DNA of 29,384 nt from positions 25,651-55,034 of the forward strand of contig BFEA01001152.1 of NCBI GenBank assembly GCA_003427395.1. The letters are read 5' to 3'. This DNA is from Chara braunii. Its lineage: Eukaryota > Streptophyta > Charophyceae > Charales > Characeae. Position 1 is the first letter of the stretch; each line of letters starts with the position of its first letter. The notes beneath the pieces are model-generated. The model saw only the letters and a program-made list of their open reading frames with translations. It made no database searches and was not told the origin of the DNA. Position numbers and translations under genes: made by a program. Below, piece by piece: positions 19,835 to 29,054 of the stretch.

Positions 19835-21092
19835 GAAAGATCGAACTGTACGGCAATACAGCAGCGATCATGAGAATGGGAATGATAGATACACCAATTC
19901 AAACATTCCATTACGCACGCTCAAATAGAGTCCAGACTCCAAAGACAAAAATCATAGAATCCAGGAAGCATCAATAGACGAAGAGCCAAAAAACAGAACT
20001 CTTCCAATCATCCACGTGGCCACTTCTCTACGCGTTTCAACTACCCCGCACTTAGCATCATCAGGAGGATTTGATTACTACCAAGATCCAGATACGACTC
20101 AAATGCAGGAGGTCATTCCCAAACACTTACCCCCTTCTTATACTCGTCACCCGACTCCCTTCCTAACTGAAGTCACCGATAGACTCGGGAAATGCAGTGT
20201 CCCCATGGCAACCAGGGCCGTGAATCCCAATCAAAGACATGCAGCCTCGATCTGAGCAGCCAAAAGCATTGTGGCCGCTCACTTCGCACGTTCTCCATGA
20301 CCTGCAGGAACAACACCCGCGCAGCAAAACAACAGACCATGAGAGAACACGGCAGAACACAAGCACACAAACACAAACACAAACACAAAAACAGAGAAGC
20401 CTCGCTTCTTGGTTCCGATCGACTGAAGTCAAAGTACAGGTAGCGGCCAGCGGGATCCACCTCCAATAGAACTGGCAATCCGGTTCCGATGGCTCCTCCT
20501 CTGTTATCGTGCGCACGTCGTCGCCAGAAACGCACATCCAAACTGATGTGGGAGCGAGAGCAAGCAGACATGCGATGGCACAACTGAACTTACGGTCCCT
20601 TGCAACTGCCACTAGGGTTCAGCGCACCCAACGATGGAGCTCCCTGGCTGGCGCTCTTGCCAGTAAACTCCCGAATGAGAGACCCACACTGCTTATCCTC
20701 GCCAAGATATACTATCTGCCTCAGTGGTACTCCTAAGTTCCTAACGCATCCAGACTCGTCAGGTAACCCCCAGATCTAGCAGAGGACTGGTCATCGGAAA
20801 AAGACCTGCTGCCAGCAACCGTACTACATTCCAAAAGAATCGGGCTGCGAGATGGAATTCCTACATCCAACCTATGGTGTGAAACCCACCCAGTACGACT
20901 TGGGAACTGGTCCGCCGAAGGAGATCCGCCACCAGCAACCCAAACGAGGCTCAAAAAGGAAAATAAAAGAACCGGGCCAGGATATGGACAAAGTCCATTC
21001 AAACTAGGAATCGGCACTACCTGTTCCGCAGGGAAACTAAAATACAGAGGTGAAAAGGACCCGATGAAGGGTCAGTCCGGCTAATCAAGCCA
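19835..21092 (-). repeat. Downstream (3') pseudo-LTR of the Penelope-like element
   Basis: From GAAAGATCGAACTGTAC to GGTCAGTCCGGCTAATCAAGCCA it matches 25130-26391 with scattered substitutions and small indels. It includes a (CAAACA)n microsatellite near 20360-20395, which creates meaningless Cys/Val-rich open frames on the minus strand. Such flanking direct repeats are typical of Penelope-like elements and arise from partial tandem copies. Confidence 0.9.
20006..20071 (-). ncRNA. Hammerhead-ribozyme-like motif, copy 1
   Basis: On the minus strand the core CTGATGA (20058-20064) is followed after 19 nt by GAAA. Stem II is about 4 bp (GCTA with TAGT, one wobble). Stem III is 3 bp (ACG with CGT). 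Stem I is AATCCTC with GATGATT, 6 of 7 paired. The residue at the cleavage position is G where hammerheads need A, C or U, so this copy is probably inactive or a look-alike. Confidence 0.4.
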
Positions 21093-21262
21093 CCCTCGCA
21101 GAAAAACACTAGCCCGAATTCATACAGGAAACAATGAGACCTTCAGGAGATGCGACCTTTCTGGCAAATCTGTGAAAGACCATGGCAACCAGCGTCGGGG
21201 GATACCGCCGTAATAACAATTCCATCTTGATGGCTAAGAAAGCTTGCATTCAACCGAAGCAA
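21093..21262 (-). other. 3' untranslated part of the Penelope-like element
   Basis: Lies between the RT stop at 21263 and the downstream pseudo-LTR. No other feature is visible. Confidence 0.5.
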
Positions 21263-22018
21263 TCAGACGACCATCGATGGATCCGATATAGGGTGCTCAA
21301 AATCGCCCCAATTTTCGATTGCTTGGAAGTTGGAACCGTACGAGCAGAAGTCCTGAAACGAACCAAAACGCAGCAGTCCAGATTCCCAAAGGGATTCAGA
21401 ATTTTCCACCAGTGCCACTGTTCTGACTGAGACCCCCAACCTCTGCACCTGAATACCAGCGAACTTCCAGTCCGAACCCCCATTATCAGTTCTTTCCAAC
21501 CTAAGCTTCGTGCCATAGCACTGTGAAAAACGATCCAAGATATAATCAGCTCGCTCGTAGCCATGGGCCCCCATCACAGCTATGAAGATAATGACATCAT
21601 CCACTATCCGAAAACCAAAAACTTGTCGTCAATCATTACCCAATGACTCCAAAAAACGGTACTCAGCATATGCACAAAGAATCCACGCTAACGAACAGCT
21701 CAAGAACTTACCCATGGGAACCCCGATCATCTGTTGCAGCAAACATCCTCCTGACCATACGTAAGTAAACCGGAGATCAAAAGCTACCATGTCACGAATC
21801 ATACCAATGCTTACAAACAAGCAGTCTTCTCTCTTAGACCCAAAGGATAAGAACGCAGATTATCCTCGCTTGCCTACCAACACTCCCTCGTAACTCCGCT
21901 GAAAGTAAAATCCCAGCAGCCAATCTACAGCCAAGAGAATGTCCTAATGGGGTAAGGACACAAACATATCCTTAACGTCGAACGAGCCTGTCAGTAGATC
22001 AACAACCGCCCCCAACTT
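21263..22018 (-). pseudogene. Penelope/telomerase-type reverse transcriptase
   Basis: A single minus frame gives the RT palm: motif A FDVKDMFVSLPH (Asp codon 21977-21979), motif B LLQQMIGVPMGKFLS (about 21700-21735), motif C FRIVDDVIIFI with the Asp pair at 21596-21601, and a downstream WKFAGIQVQ strand. The GVPMGKFLS block with xVDD fits Penelope-like rather than Ty3/Gypsy or LINE enzymes. The fingers region (motifs 1-2) is not clear. Three stops lie inside: TAG after SLPH, TAA after KRG, and TGA at 21629-21631 after ESLGND. RT would copy element RNA, primed from the nick made by the nuclease. The frame ends with TGA at 21263. Confidence 0.82.
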
Positions 22019-22943
22019 AGAGAGAGCCAAATCCATCCTACCCAGCCCATCAGCCAAAAGATCCACTGATTTCAGATTGAAGTTGGGAGACTGAGGGAGG
22101 GAAAAACAACATACAATTCATAGCCCTAGCTACCCGTGAACAAGCAAGCTTATTCCCACTACCATCCCAAACTCCTTTCTTCTCCAACTTCAGGTACACA
22201 TGGAGCGTAACACCTCCGTTTCCGTCTGTGACACGCAAAGAAAAGATGCATTGCAATCAAAAGTAATCCTCTGGAAATGATGGTATAGCAAAGGACAAAT
22301 CACAAGCGTGTCAGAAATATTACGGTCAATAGGCACAGAAGCAAAGCACTTCAAGCGCGCAATCCAGCTAAGGAGCGAGGAATCAGCCGGGAGCGTTCCT
22401 GAATGGCCACAGTCCCAGCAATTCACCTTGCCTAGTCACTTGAAAAGTTGAACGAGTCGACCGACAAACCGAAACGAGTTGCATTCCCAACTCCAATAAC
22501 CCACCCTTCCGTGGAATACCAGGAATCTCACCAATACGGATCATAACATGCCATCCATATCGTCCCCAAACAACTTCCCCTTCGAAACACTAACAAGAAT
22601 CTCTCGGCTTCCTAGCAATCTGTCTATGATTGTGAATACAGCCGCCAATTGTGTGATTCTTTCTCCAAACAAACCGTATTCGGTGAGACAGGAAAACACG
22701 AACCGACTCCGGAAATGCAGAAACATCCAAAATTTTCACCAAGAGTGTGTGAAACCGTGAAGAGGACAATCTGTGATCAAACCTTGCCTTAATCGTGACC
22801 CACTTTCGAATGTCGAACCCAATGCGTTTCTTTACTTCAATGGCAATAATCTTTTTCAAACGTGAGCTTGTCTCTTTCTTGGAAAATTCACACGCCGCCC
22901 GGAGCCAACGCATCAATGCCGGCATACCCTTGGATGGAAGATC
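22019..22943 (-). other. Linker and N-terminal RT region, frame-broken
   Basis: The nuclease frame continues past 22944 (MRWLRAACEFSKKETSSRLKK, then RFDHRLSSSRFHTLLVKIL) to a TAG at 22590. A second frame carries on with VNCWDCGHSGTLPADSS near 22409-22426. Clade members have a CxC motif between nuclease and RT. The CWDC here (22409-22420) sits in the right place but has two residues between the cysteines, so the match is only suggestive. At least two frame changes are needed to reach the RT. Confidence 0.5.
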
Positions 22944-23837
22944 TCATCTACGCCAAGGCTGATGCAAAAGTAATTGCAACTCCCCTTTGCATATAGCCCT
23001 ACCTGTAGCAGTAAGAACAATAGGAGAGAAGATAAAGGTACCTCCCTGCTCAAATTGTCGCTTACCGTCTTTCAAACAAAAACTTCCATCCTGCCCTGAA
23101 ACCGAAGATGTCCCGAAGAGTCTCCTCAACAGCGACCATTTATCTGCCCAAACATCACCAGGGAGACATTCAATCACCGCTGATCTGGTCCCACTTGACA
23201 CACGATCGCATAAGAGAAAACGCAAGCTATCGATCCACCCCCCATTTTGCTTCCTAAATCTACGCAGCGCTCCCCTAGTGAGTACCGCCGGGCCACTACC
23301 AAGCCTCTTCCTCCGGGATGGTCTGACGCCAAACTTCTTCCGTCTCCTTACCTTTTTCGAATTCAGAACCGGAGAGAATTTTCGAATGATTGCCACCTCC
23401 ACATAGTTAACCGTAACCAATACATTTATCAACGGTAAAGCCACGTATTTCCATAATCCAAAAAATCGGAGCCAACGGTATAGCTTAGGACAGACCCCGA
23501 TCCCACCGTAAATAGTAGTCCTAATGTGCTCGGCCCATCGGATGTATAAACCGCGGACCGAACTACCCACATACTGCGACCTACACCAAGGGGAGGCCAA
23601 CAGATACACCACTGGTCCAGAATCCCAGGAATCCCAATTAACAGCACACAAAAGATTCTCATATTTTGATGCCCAGCGTATCTCGCCTGCCGAAACAAGA
23701 GCCACGAAGCACAGAGAAGCACATTTGTCATGTAACAGTCTTAACCTAGGCGGCCCACCGTCAAGTAACGTCTGCCTCAGATGGTTCATCATTTGGAGAA
23801 GATTCCTCCATAACCTACTAATCAGGTAAACCCGAAG
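22944..23837 (-). pseudogene. GIY-YIG endonuclease domain of the Penelope-like element
   Basis: At 23355-23618 the frame reads GPVVYLLASPWC, then QYVGSS, a conserved Arg and AEH, and later VEVAIIRKFSPVLNSKK. These match the GIY (here VVYLL), YIG (here YVG), Arg, His, Glu and terminal P-x-LN elements of the GIY-YIG fold. The enzyme nicks target DNA to prime reverse transcription. Only one Cys and one His lie near the positions where most Penelope nucleases have a CCHH set, and Chlamys elements are reported to lack that set. A basic tail (RRRKKFGVRPSRRKR) follows. The frame is continuous with the upstream gag-like part through a TGA at 23838-23840 and stops with TGA at 22944-22946. Confidence 0.85.
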
Positions 23838-24816
23838 TCAGTCAGAAGGAGCTTGATCAACCTCAGGGGACCCCGGGGCAAAGGGAGCTGGTGAGAAGAC
23901 GAATCCATCGTATGCCAATTCCGTCCTTGCCTCCACAATGCGATCAATCGTCGGCCCTTTGGTACAGTACCTAATTCCTTCCCGCGTGCAAGTCCGCTTA
24001 AGTTCATCTTGCTTCAAGCTAGACAGCTCACGTTTCTGCCCCAACACAAACTGCAACAAACCTTCAGGCCCCATCCCAGCAGGGATCTTCTTCCTCCGCC
24101 GTTCTTCCCCCTGACTGAAACACTCGGCTTTTCTAGATAAGTCACCTGAATCTGGCGTCATGAAAGAAGGCTGCCGAAAGTTCCCCTCAGGCCTAAGCTG
24201 CTCTTTCCCTTTTCGTTTCTTCTCCCGGAGTGCAGCAAGTCAGTGAATCTCCGCATCTAACTCATCCACATCCATTTCTCTTTCATCGTGAGGTAAGTAG
24301 TCTTCCCTCCGTCTAGGCGGGGGAGAGTAGCCTCTTCCGTGTTCCTCCCTCCTCGCCTTTTCCCTATTACTAAGAAATTGTCTACCCACCGCCACCATAA
24401 TCTCAGCTTTAGTAGCTTCCGAATACTTCACCACTTCCATCTGCAGGCGTTCGTCAAACCGTTTTTGCTCTTCCAATTCTTTCTTGTGCGCCTTCTCCTC
24501 CCTCCTCTCATTAATAAGTTCACAGGTCCTTCTCCTCCGTATCTTCTAGAGTCCTTCGTGGGTTCCAGAACCTAGGAGTAGTCGGTGCGGACAGACTGGT
24601 CGCCATACCACCATTCCCCCCACCATTATTATTCGAGTTCCTCCCACTCGGGCACTCCTTTGCAAAATGCCCTTCTCCCCCACATTGGTAGCATTTCATA
24701 GGAGTTCCCCTGTATCCAAAAAAACGAGGAACCGACTGAAGCACCCCTAATCCCAACCAGAATCGTACTCTAATAGGACGAGAGTAAAACACCCTACACA
24801 GAAACTGCCGAAACAC
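23838..24816 (-). pseudogene. Gag-like N-terminal part: CCHC knuckle, charged coil, SAP-like motif
   Basis: A zinc knuckle, C-YQ-C-GGEG-H-FAKE-C (24652-24693), is followed by an Asn/Gly linker. The frame changes near 24545, and the new frame gives a Lys/Glu-rich helical segment (AHKKELEEQKRFDERLQMEV) and an Arg/Pro/Asp region (PPPRRREDYLPHDER). After a TGA at 24240 comes KRELSSLKQDELKRTCTREG...TIDRIVEART (23916-24029), which resembles a SAP or similar small helical nucleic-acid-binding motif. The same frame runs on into the GIY-YIG domain. The knuckle suggests RNA binding, as in Gag or LINE ORF1 proteins. The SAP-like call is by resemblance only. Confidence 0.7.
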
Positions 24817-24849
24817 AATGGTGAAGAAAAAACACCTAGCAAGACATGA

Positions 24850-25104
24850 TTACTTCACCACTACTCTGCATGCGCCGGTCTCATCGTCATACCACACGAT
24901 GATGCGGATAAGATCAGGCTCTCGAAAGTCTCCCACCAGAAATGCAGCACGAAGCACGATTCTCATTATGAAACTCGTATAGAACCTACCAAACAGCTTA
25001 ACGTATTGATCGTCCAGATAGGACATCCGAGAACTGAACAAACAAACCTTCCCAAAAGATCCAGCAAGTCGTTGACCCAGCCACCAAAAAATGTACAAAT
25101 TCAC
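24850..25104 (-). CDS. Open frame upstream of the zinc knuckle, unknown
   Basis: The frame reads MSYLDDQYVKLFGRFYTSF, then LVGDFREPDLIRIIVWYDDE and CRVVVK before a TAA. Its composition looks like folded protein and it is in the same frame as the zinc-knuckle segment. About 50 bases separate them, ending in an acceptor-like TTCACCATTGTGTTTCGGCAG (to about 24796). It may be the first domain of the element's protein, joined by a short intron or cut off by a mutation. It lies just inside the 5' pseudo-LTR. I recognise no family. Confidence 0.4.
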   Translation of the reverse strand: MNLYIFWWLGQRLAGSFGKVCLFSSRMSYLDDQYVKLFGRFYTSFIMRIVLRAAFLVGDFREPDLIRIIVWYDDETGACRVVVK

Positions 25105-25129
25105 TTATGGTTGCTACGCTTATCAGAAC

Positions 25130-26391
25130 GAAAGATCGAACTGTACATCGATACAGCAGCAAGCATGAGAATGGGAATGATAGATACACCAATTCAAGCA
25201 TTCCATTACGCATGCTCAAATAGAGTCCGAAGACAAAAATCATAGAATCCAGGAAGCATCAATAGACGAAGAGCCAAAAAACAGAACTCTTCCAATCATC
25301 CACGCGGCCACTCCTCTACGCGTTTCAACTACCCCGCACGTAGCATCATCAGGAGGATTCGATTACTACCAAGATCCGGATACGACTCAAATGCAGGAGG
25401 TCATTCCCAAAGCCTTGCCCCCTTCTTATACTTGTCACCCGACTCCCTTCCTAACCGAAGTCACCGATAGACTCAGGAAAACTCAGTGTCCCCATGGCAA
25501 CGATGAGGGCGAATGGACCAGGGCTGTGGGATCCCATCAAAGACATGTAGCCTCGATCTGAGCAGCCAAAAGCATCATGGCCGTTCACTTCGCACGTTCT
25601 CCATGACCTGCACGAACAACACCCGCACAGCAAAACAACAGACCACGACAGAACACGACAGAACACAAGAATACAAACACAAAAAAAGAGAAGTCTCGCT
25701 TCTTGGTTCCGATCGGCCGACGCCGAAGTACAGGTAGCGGCCAGCACGATCCACCTCCACTAAAACTGATTACAGGCAGGCACAATAGAGCTGGCAATCC
25801 AGCTCCGATGGCTCCTCCTCCGTTATTGTGTGCACGTCGTCGCCAGAAATGCACATCCAAACTGATGTGGGAGCGAGAGCAAGCAGACATGTGATGGCAC
25901 AACTGAACTGAGCATCGCTATCCTTACTGTCCCTTGCAACTGCCAGTAGGGTTCAGCGCACCCAACGACGGAGCTCCCAGGCTGGCGCTCTTGCCAGTAA
26001 ACTCTCGAATGAGAGAACCTTACTGCCTATCCTCCCCAAGATATACTACCTGTCTCAGTGGTACTCCTAACGCATCCAGACTCGTCAGGTAACCCCCAGA
26101 TCTAGCAGAGGACTGGTCACCGGTAAAAGACCTGTAGACAGCAACCGTACTACATTCCAAAAGAATCGGGCCGGGACATGGACTTCCTACATCCAACCTA
26201 TGGTGTGAAACCCAGCCAGTACCAGTAGGGGAACTGGTGCCCCGAAGGAGATCCACCGCCCGCAACCCAAATGAGGCTCAAAAAGGAAAATAAAAGAACT
26301 GGGCCAGGATATGGACAAAGTCCATTCAAACTAGGAATCAGCACTACCGTGAAACGGACCCGGTGAAGGGTCAGTCCGGCTAATCAAGCCA
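25130..26391 (-). repeat. Upstream (5') pseudo-LTR of the Penelope-like element
   Basis: Second copy of the 1.26-kb repeat at 19835-21092, with the same ends. It should contain the element's promoter, but I cannot locate it. Relative to the other copy it lacks several short segments (for example near 25232) and has insertions near 25500 and 25770. Confidence 0.9.
25294..25359 (-). ncRNA. Hammerhead-ribozyme-like motif, copy 2
   Basis: The better-paired copy on the minus strand: core CTGATGA (25346-25352); stem II GCTAC/GTAGT with one wobble (5 bp); GAAA at 25323-25326; stem III ACGC/GCGT (4 bp) around a 14-nt loop; stem I AATCCTC/GATGATT (6 of 7). Stems I and III and both core boxes are in hammerhead order. 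The cleavage-site residue is G, which normally blocks activity, and the base pair next to the core in stem II is U-U. Confidence 0.45.
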
Positions 26392-26692
26392 GACCCCTCC
26401 CAAAATGAACTTCTTCTTCGTTCACAAAAAAAAAAAAAAAAAAAAAAAAGACCCTGCAAAGGCAGGGGAAAAAAAAAGAAAAACCTTGTGAAGGTCTGCC
26501 ATAAGGTGGGCCCTGCTGTGCAGGTCGCAGCGTAGTATGCTGGATGGAAGGCAGATATCCTGAGTGTAGCCTGAGTGCTGTAGGAAGGACAACGGGAAGT
26601 GCGCCAAGAGAAATGTTGAGCTTAGAGAAGGAAAAATGGGGCCTCGTGCATGCTGGATACCCAAAAAAGAAAAAAAAGAGTCAAGAATTGTG
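26392..26692. other. A-rich spacer with A24 tract and hairpin
   Basis: A run of 24 A (26426-26449) is followed by CCCTGC-AAAG-GCAGGG (26452-26467) and further A-rich blocks (26468-26484 and about 26662-26680). No gene was recognised. Bases 26689-26692 (TGTG) are the left target duplication of the next solo LTR. Confidence 0.6.
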
Positions 26693-27741
26693 TGCAAGGA
26701 ACATGAATATGGATGAAGCACAGAAATCCAGAATGCAAAATCACACTGAAGTCCAAGTAGTCAAAGCCAGAGCAGATAGTACAATGGAACCGAGTAACCA
26801 TCCAATTGAGAATGATACAAAAGAATCGTGAGTCAATGTCCATGCCCAACAGGGCAACACCAACAGCATACCCCAATGTAGCTCTCTCTTGTGAATGGCG
26901 CCAGGCGCCCTATCTACTCTACAGCCTAGCCTACAACTACAGCAATGAAAGCAACCAGACAACTTGACTACCAGCGAGTGATGATGTCAACATCAATGCC
27001 GACCTACACCTCCACCAGGTACGTGTCCTCTTCTCCACACTCTCCCTTGTTACCCACACAGCGCCCTTCACCTCCGAAGACCACCTTCGCCCTTCACCCT
27101 CACTGCACCCTCATGCGGCCCAGCTATGGCCGCCAGTGCCCTGGTGCACAGGCAGCGCCCTACCGCCTAGCGCTGGCCTGCCTTGCACCTCTCTTAGCGC
27201 AGCGCAGCAGCAGCAGCAGCTCGCATTAGCGCAGCGTGCCAGCATTGCTCACAATGGCCAAGATCCTTGCCCACTCGCCCTGCTTGCCTATATGCCAGTG
27301 CCGCGTGTGGGCGGCCTCCCTTCAGCCTGTGACCGGGGCCCAGAGGCTGAAGCCAACCCGATACAGTTGGGCCCCGGGGCAATGCAGTTGCGCCCCTTTC
27401 ATCAAGGCCTGCGGCCAGATTCAGATAGTGGGTCGATTTCCCTTTGGCATTTTCGGCCTCTATACCCAGCATGCATTGTCGGCCTCACGTTCGAGTGCCC
27501 AGGGCCTAACTAACTCAGAGGCCCTGGGCTTTCAGCATTTGCTGAAATCCGAGACTCGGTCCACTCCAACCAACTGGCATGCTGCAACTGTATGGACCCC
27601 ACTTCGTGAAATGTTGGCACAGTGGGCTCTTGTTGATTTGCTGGCCCGCCTTCATTTAGGGCGGGCACGAGGCTTGCTGGGGCCTTAGCCCAGAACATGT
27701 ACATCATGGCAAGGCCCCTTCTTGAGGGCTCATTCCTCACA
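26693..27741 (-). mobile_element. Solo LTR related to the Ty3/Gypsy LTR (1049 bp)
   Basis: On the minus strand it starts TGTGAGGAATGAGCCCTC and ends CATATTCATGTTCCTTGCA, as the Ty3/Gypsy LTR does. It shares internal blocks such as GTTCTGGGCTAAGGCCCC, GCCAGTTGGTTGG, ACGTACCTGGT and GACTACTTGGAC. It is flanked by TGTG at 26689-26692 and 27742-27745. No internal region accompanies it, so it is the product of LTR-LTR recombination. Divergence from the full element's LTR is high, suggesting a different subfamily. The stem-loop GCCCGCC/GGCGGGC (27644-27666) is perfect. Confidence 0.88.
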
Positions 27742-28027
27742 TGTGTGAATGCATTCTTTAAAATGGCATGCATCTGATTACATAATGCATAATATAAAAT
27801 ATGAGATGATTAAGACTTGTGTGGCAAAGAAGTGCTGATCATAAGGGTGCTGGTACAGTTCCGAGTCACGAATGAATCCAAGGCAGAGTAAAGTACAGAT
27901 CACAAGGGTGCCGGTTTATGTCGAGCATAGTCACGGACTGATCAGAGGCTGACAATAGTACTGATCACATGGGCTGGGTGACATTCCCTGGCGCACAGGT
28001 CAGCCTGACCGGACAATCAGATATATA
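27742..28027. repeat. Degenerate 61-65-bp tandem repeats between two solo LTRs
   Basis: GATCATAAGGGTGCTGGT (27837), GATCACAAGGGTGCCGGT (27898) and GATCACATGGGCTGGGTG (27963) recur at 61- and 65-bp spacing, each followed by a looser match including AGTCACG. The first ~95 bases are AT-rich and unremarkable. Confidence 0.55.
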
Positions 28028-29054
28028 TGCAAGGCAAATGAGATACAGCGAAATGACAGAATTCCAGAATGCAATTTCACATTGAACGCCAGAAAGTCCA
28101 ACGCTGTCCAGAAAGCAGAAATGCACTGATATTCCAGCAACGGAGAACCAAAGCACCAAATCCAAATGTCAATGAGAGCATAATCTCGCCACCACCAACA
28201 TATGTATCCAGAGCCCTTCTCCTACTTGGCGCTCAGCGCCCAGACTACTTCTACACAGCTACTAGCAGCCTACGAATTGACAATGCATCCCGTTGACGTC
28301 AGCAGCAGCAACCGCAGTGCATGAAGATGTCGACCTTGTAGACCATCGACAAGACCAGGTATGTGCCCTCACATCATCAACCTCATCTCTCTCTCTCCCT
28401 CTCTCACCTCCGTCTTCATCACCCACGTCGTCCTTCACATACACGAAGACCACCACCACCCGCTGACTGTGTCCAAGCCCCAGCCTGGCTATAAACGCTG
28501 GGCTATGGTGCTGCCCTCAGCAGCGCCCTGTAACATCTTAACGCCCGCGCGCGCCCGCACCTCGCGCTAGCGCAGCAAGCAGCCCGTGAGTTTAAGCTCC
28601 AGCAGCGCTGCCGCCCGCAGTTGCAAGTGGCCCAATCCCGCGCTCTGCGCCCTGCCCTTTCCTATATGGAAAGAGGGGGGCGCTTGCCTTTGCTACGCCC
28701 ACGTGAGACCGAGTTTCCAGTAGCTTCAGCCTCGGCCAAAGTGTCTGCGCCCAGGTCCGATTCAGACAGTGGCCTGGGACAGAGTTGGTTAGGCATGCCC
28801 AACCACCCAGGCACAAACGTGCAATGCTCCCTGCTTCGACCACGTTGCTGGAAGAGCCTGGAAGGCTCACGAATATTTGGATTCTCACGAGCAAGGCGGA
28901 TTGTAACCAACTGGCACGTGGCAACTGCCTGGCGCTGACCAAGATTTGCAAAAATTGACGAGTTCAGGGCGCATTGAGATTCAGGGGCCCCGCCTTCACT
29001 TAGGACGGGCATGGGCCTGCTGCAGGGCCCTATGACGAGGCGTAAACCCTCGCA
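28028..29054 (-). mobile_element. Second, more divergent solo LTR (1027 bp)
   Basis: The minus strand starts TGCGAGGGTTTACGCC and ends TTGCCTTGCA. It shares the order of motifs with the other LTRs: a CCTAAGTGAAGGCGGG stem-loop (28988-29010, one arm altered), GCCAGTTGGTTACA, and a 3' part with GCATTCTGGAATTCTG. TATA flanks both ends (28024-28027 and 29055-29058), although the AT-rich context makes the exact length of the duplication ambiguous. No internal region is present. Confidence 0.8.

Larger units (their letters stand above)
19835..26391 (-). mobile_element. Penelope-like retroelement with N-terminal GIY-YIG (Naiad/Chlamys-type order)
   Basis: Direct repeats of 1258 and 1262 bp (pseudo-LTRs) flank a 4.0-kb body. 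On the minus strand the body reads CCHC zinc knuckle, charged coil, SAP-like motif, GIY-YIG nuclease (about 23355-23618), linker, then a Penelope/telomerase-type RT (motif A at 21977, DD at 21596-21601). No pseudo-LTR lies between nuclease and RT, so the order is not a tandem-copy artefact. The permuted order defines the Naiad/Chlamys clade, and Chlamys is known from green algae. The coding region is broken by at least seven stops and several frame changes, so this copy is dead. The repeat pair and hammerhead-like motifs support the full extent. No target-site duplication was found. Confidence 0.85.

Noticed and set aside
20163-20612. Minus-strand Cys/Val-rich frames in the pseudo-LTRs
   Set aside because: They arise from a (CAAACA)n microsatellite and are not conserved in length between the two pseudo-LTRs.
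22944-23837. Canonical Penelope element seen through a tandem junction (nuclease of one copy next to RT of another)
   Set aside because: That would require a pseudo-LTR between nuclease and RT. The two 1.26-kb repeats instead flank the whole body.
22944-24242. Firm call of a selenoprotein in the Penelope-like element
   Set aside because: The RT half also has TAG and TAA stops and frameshifts, so ordinary decay explains the TGAs. No SECIS was identified.
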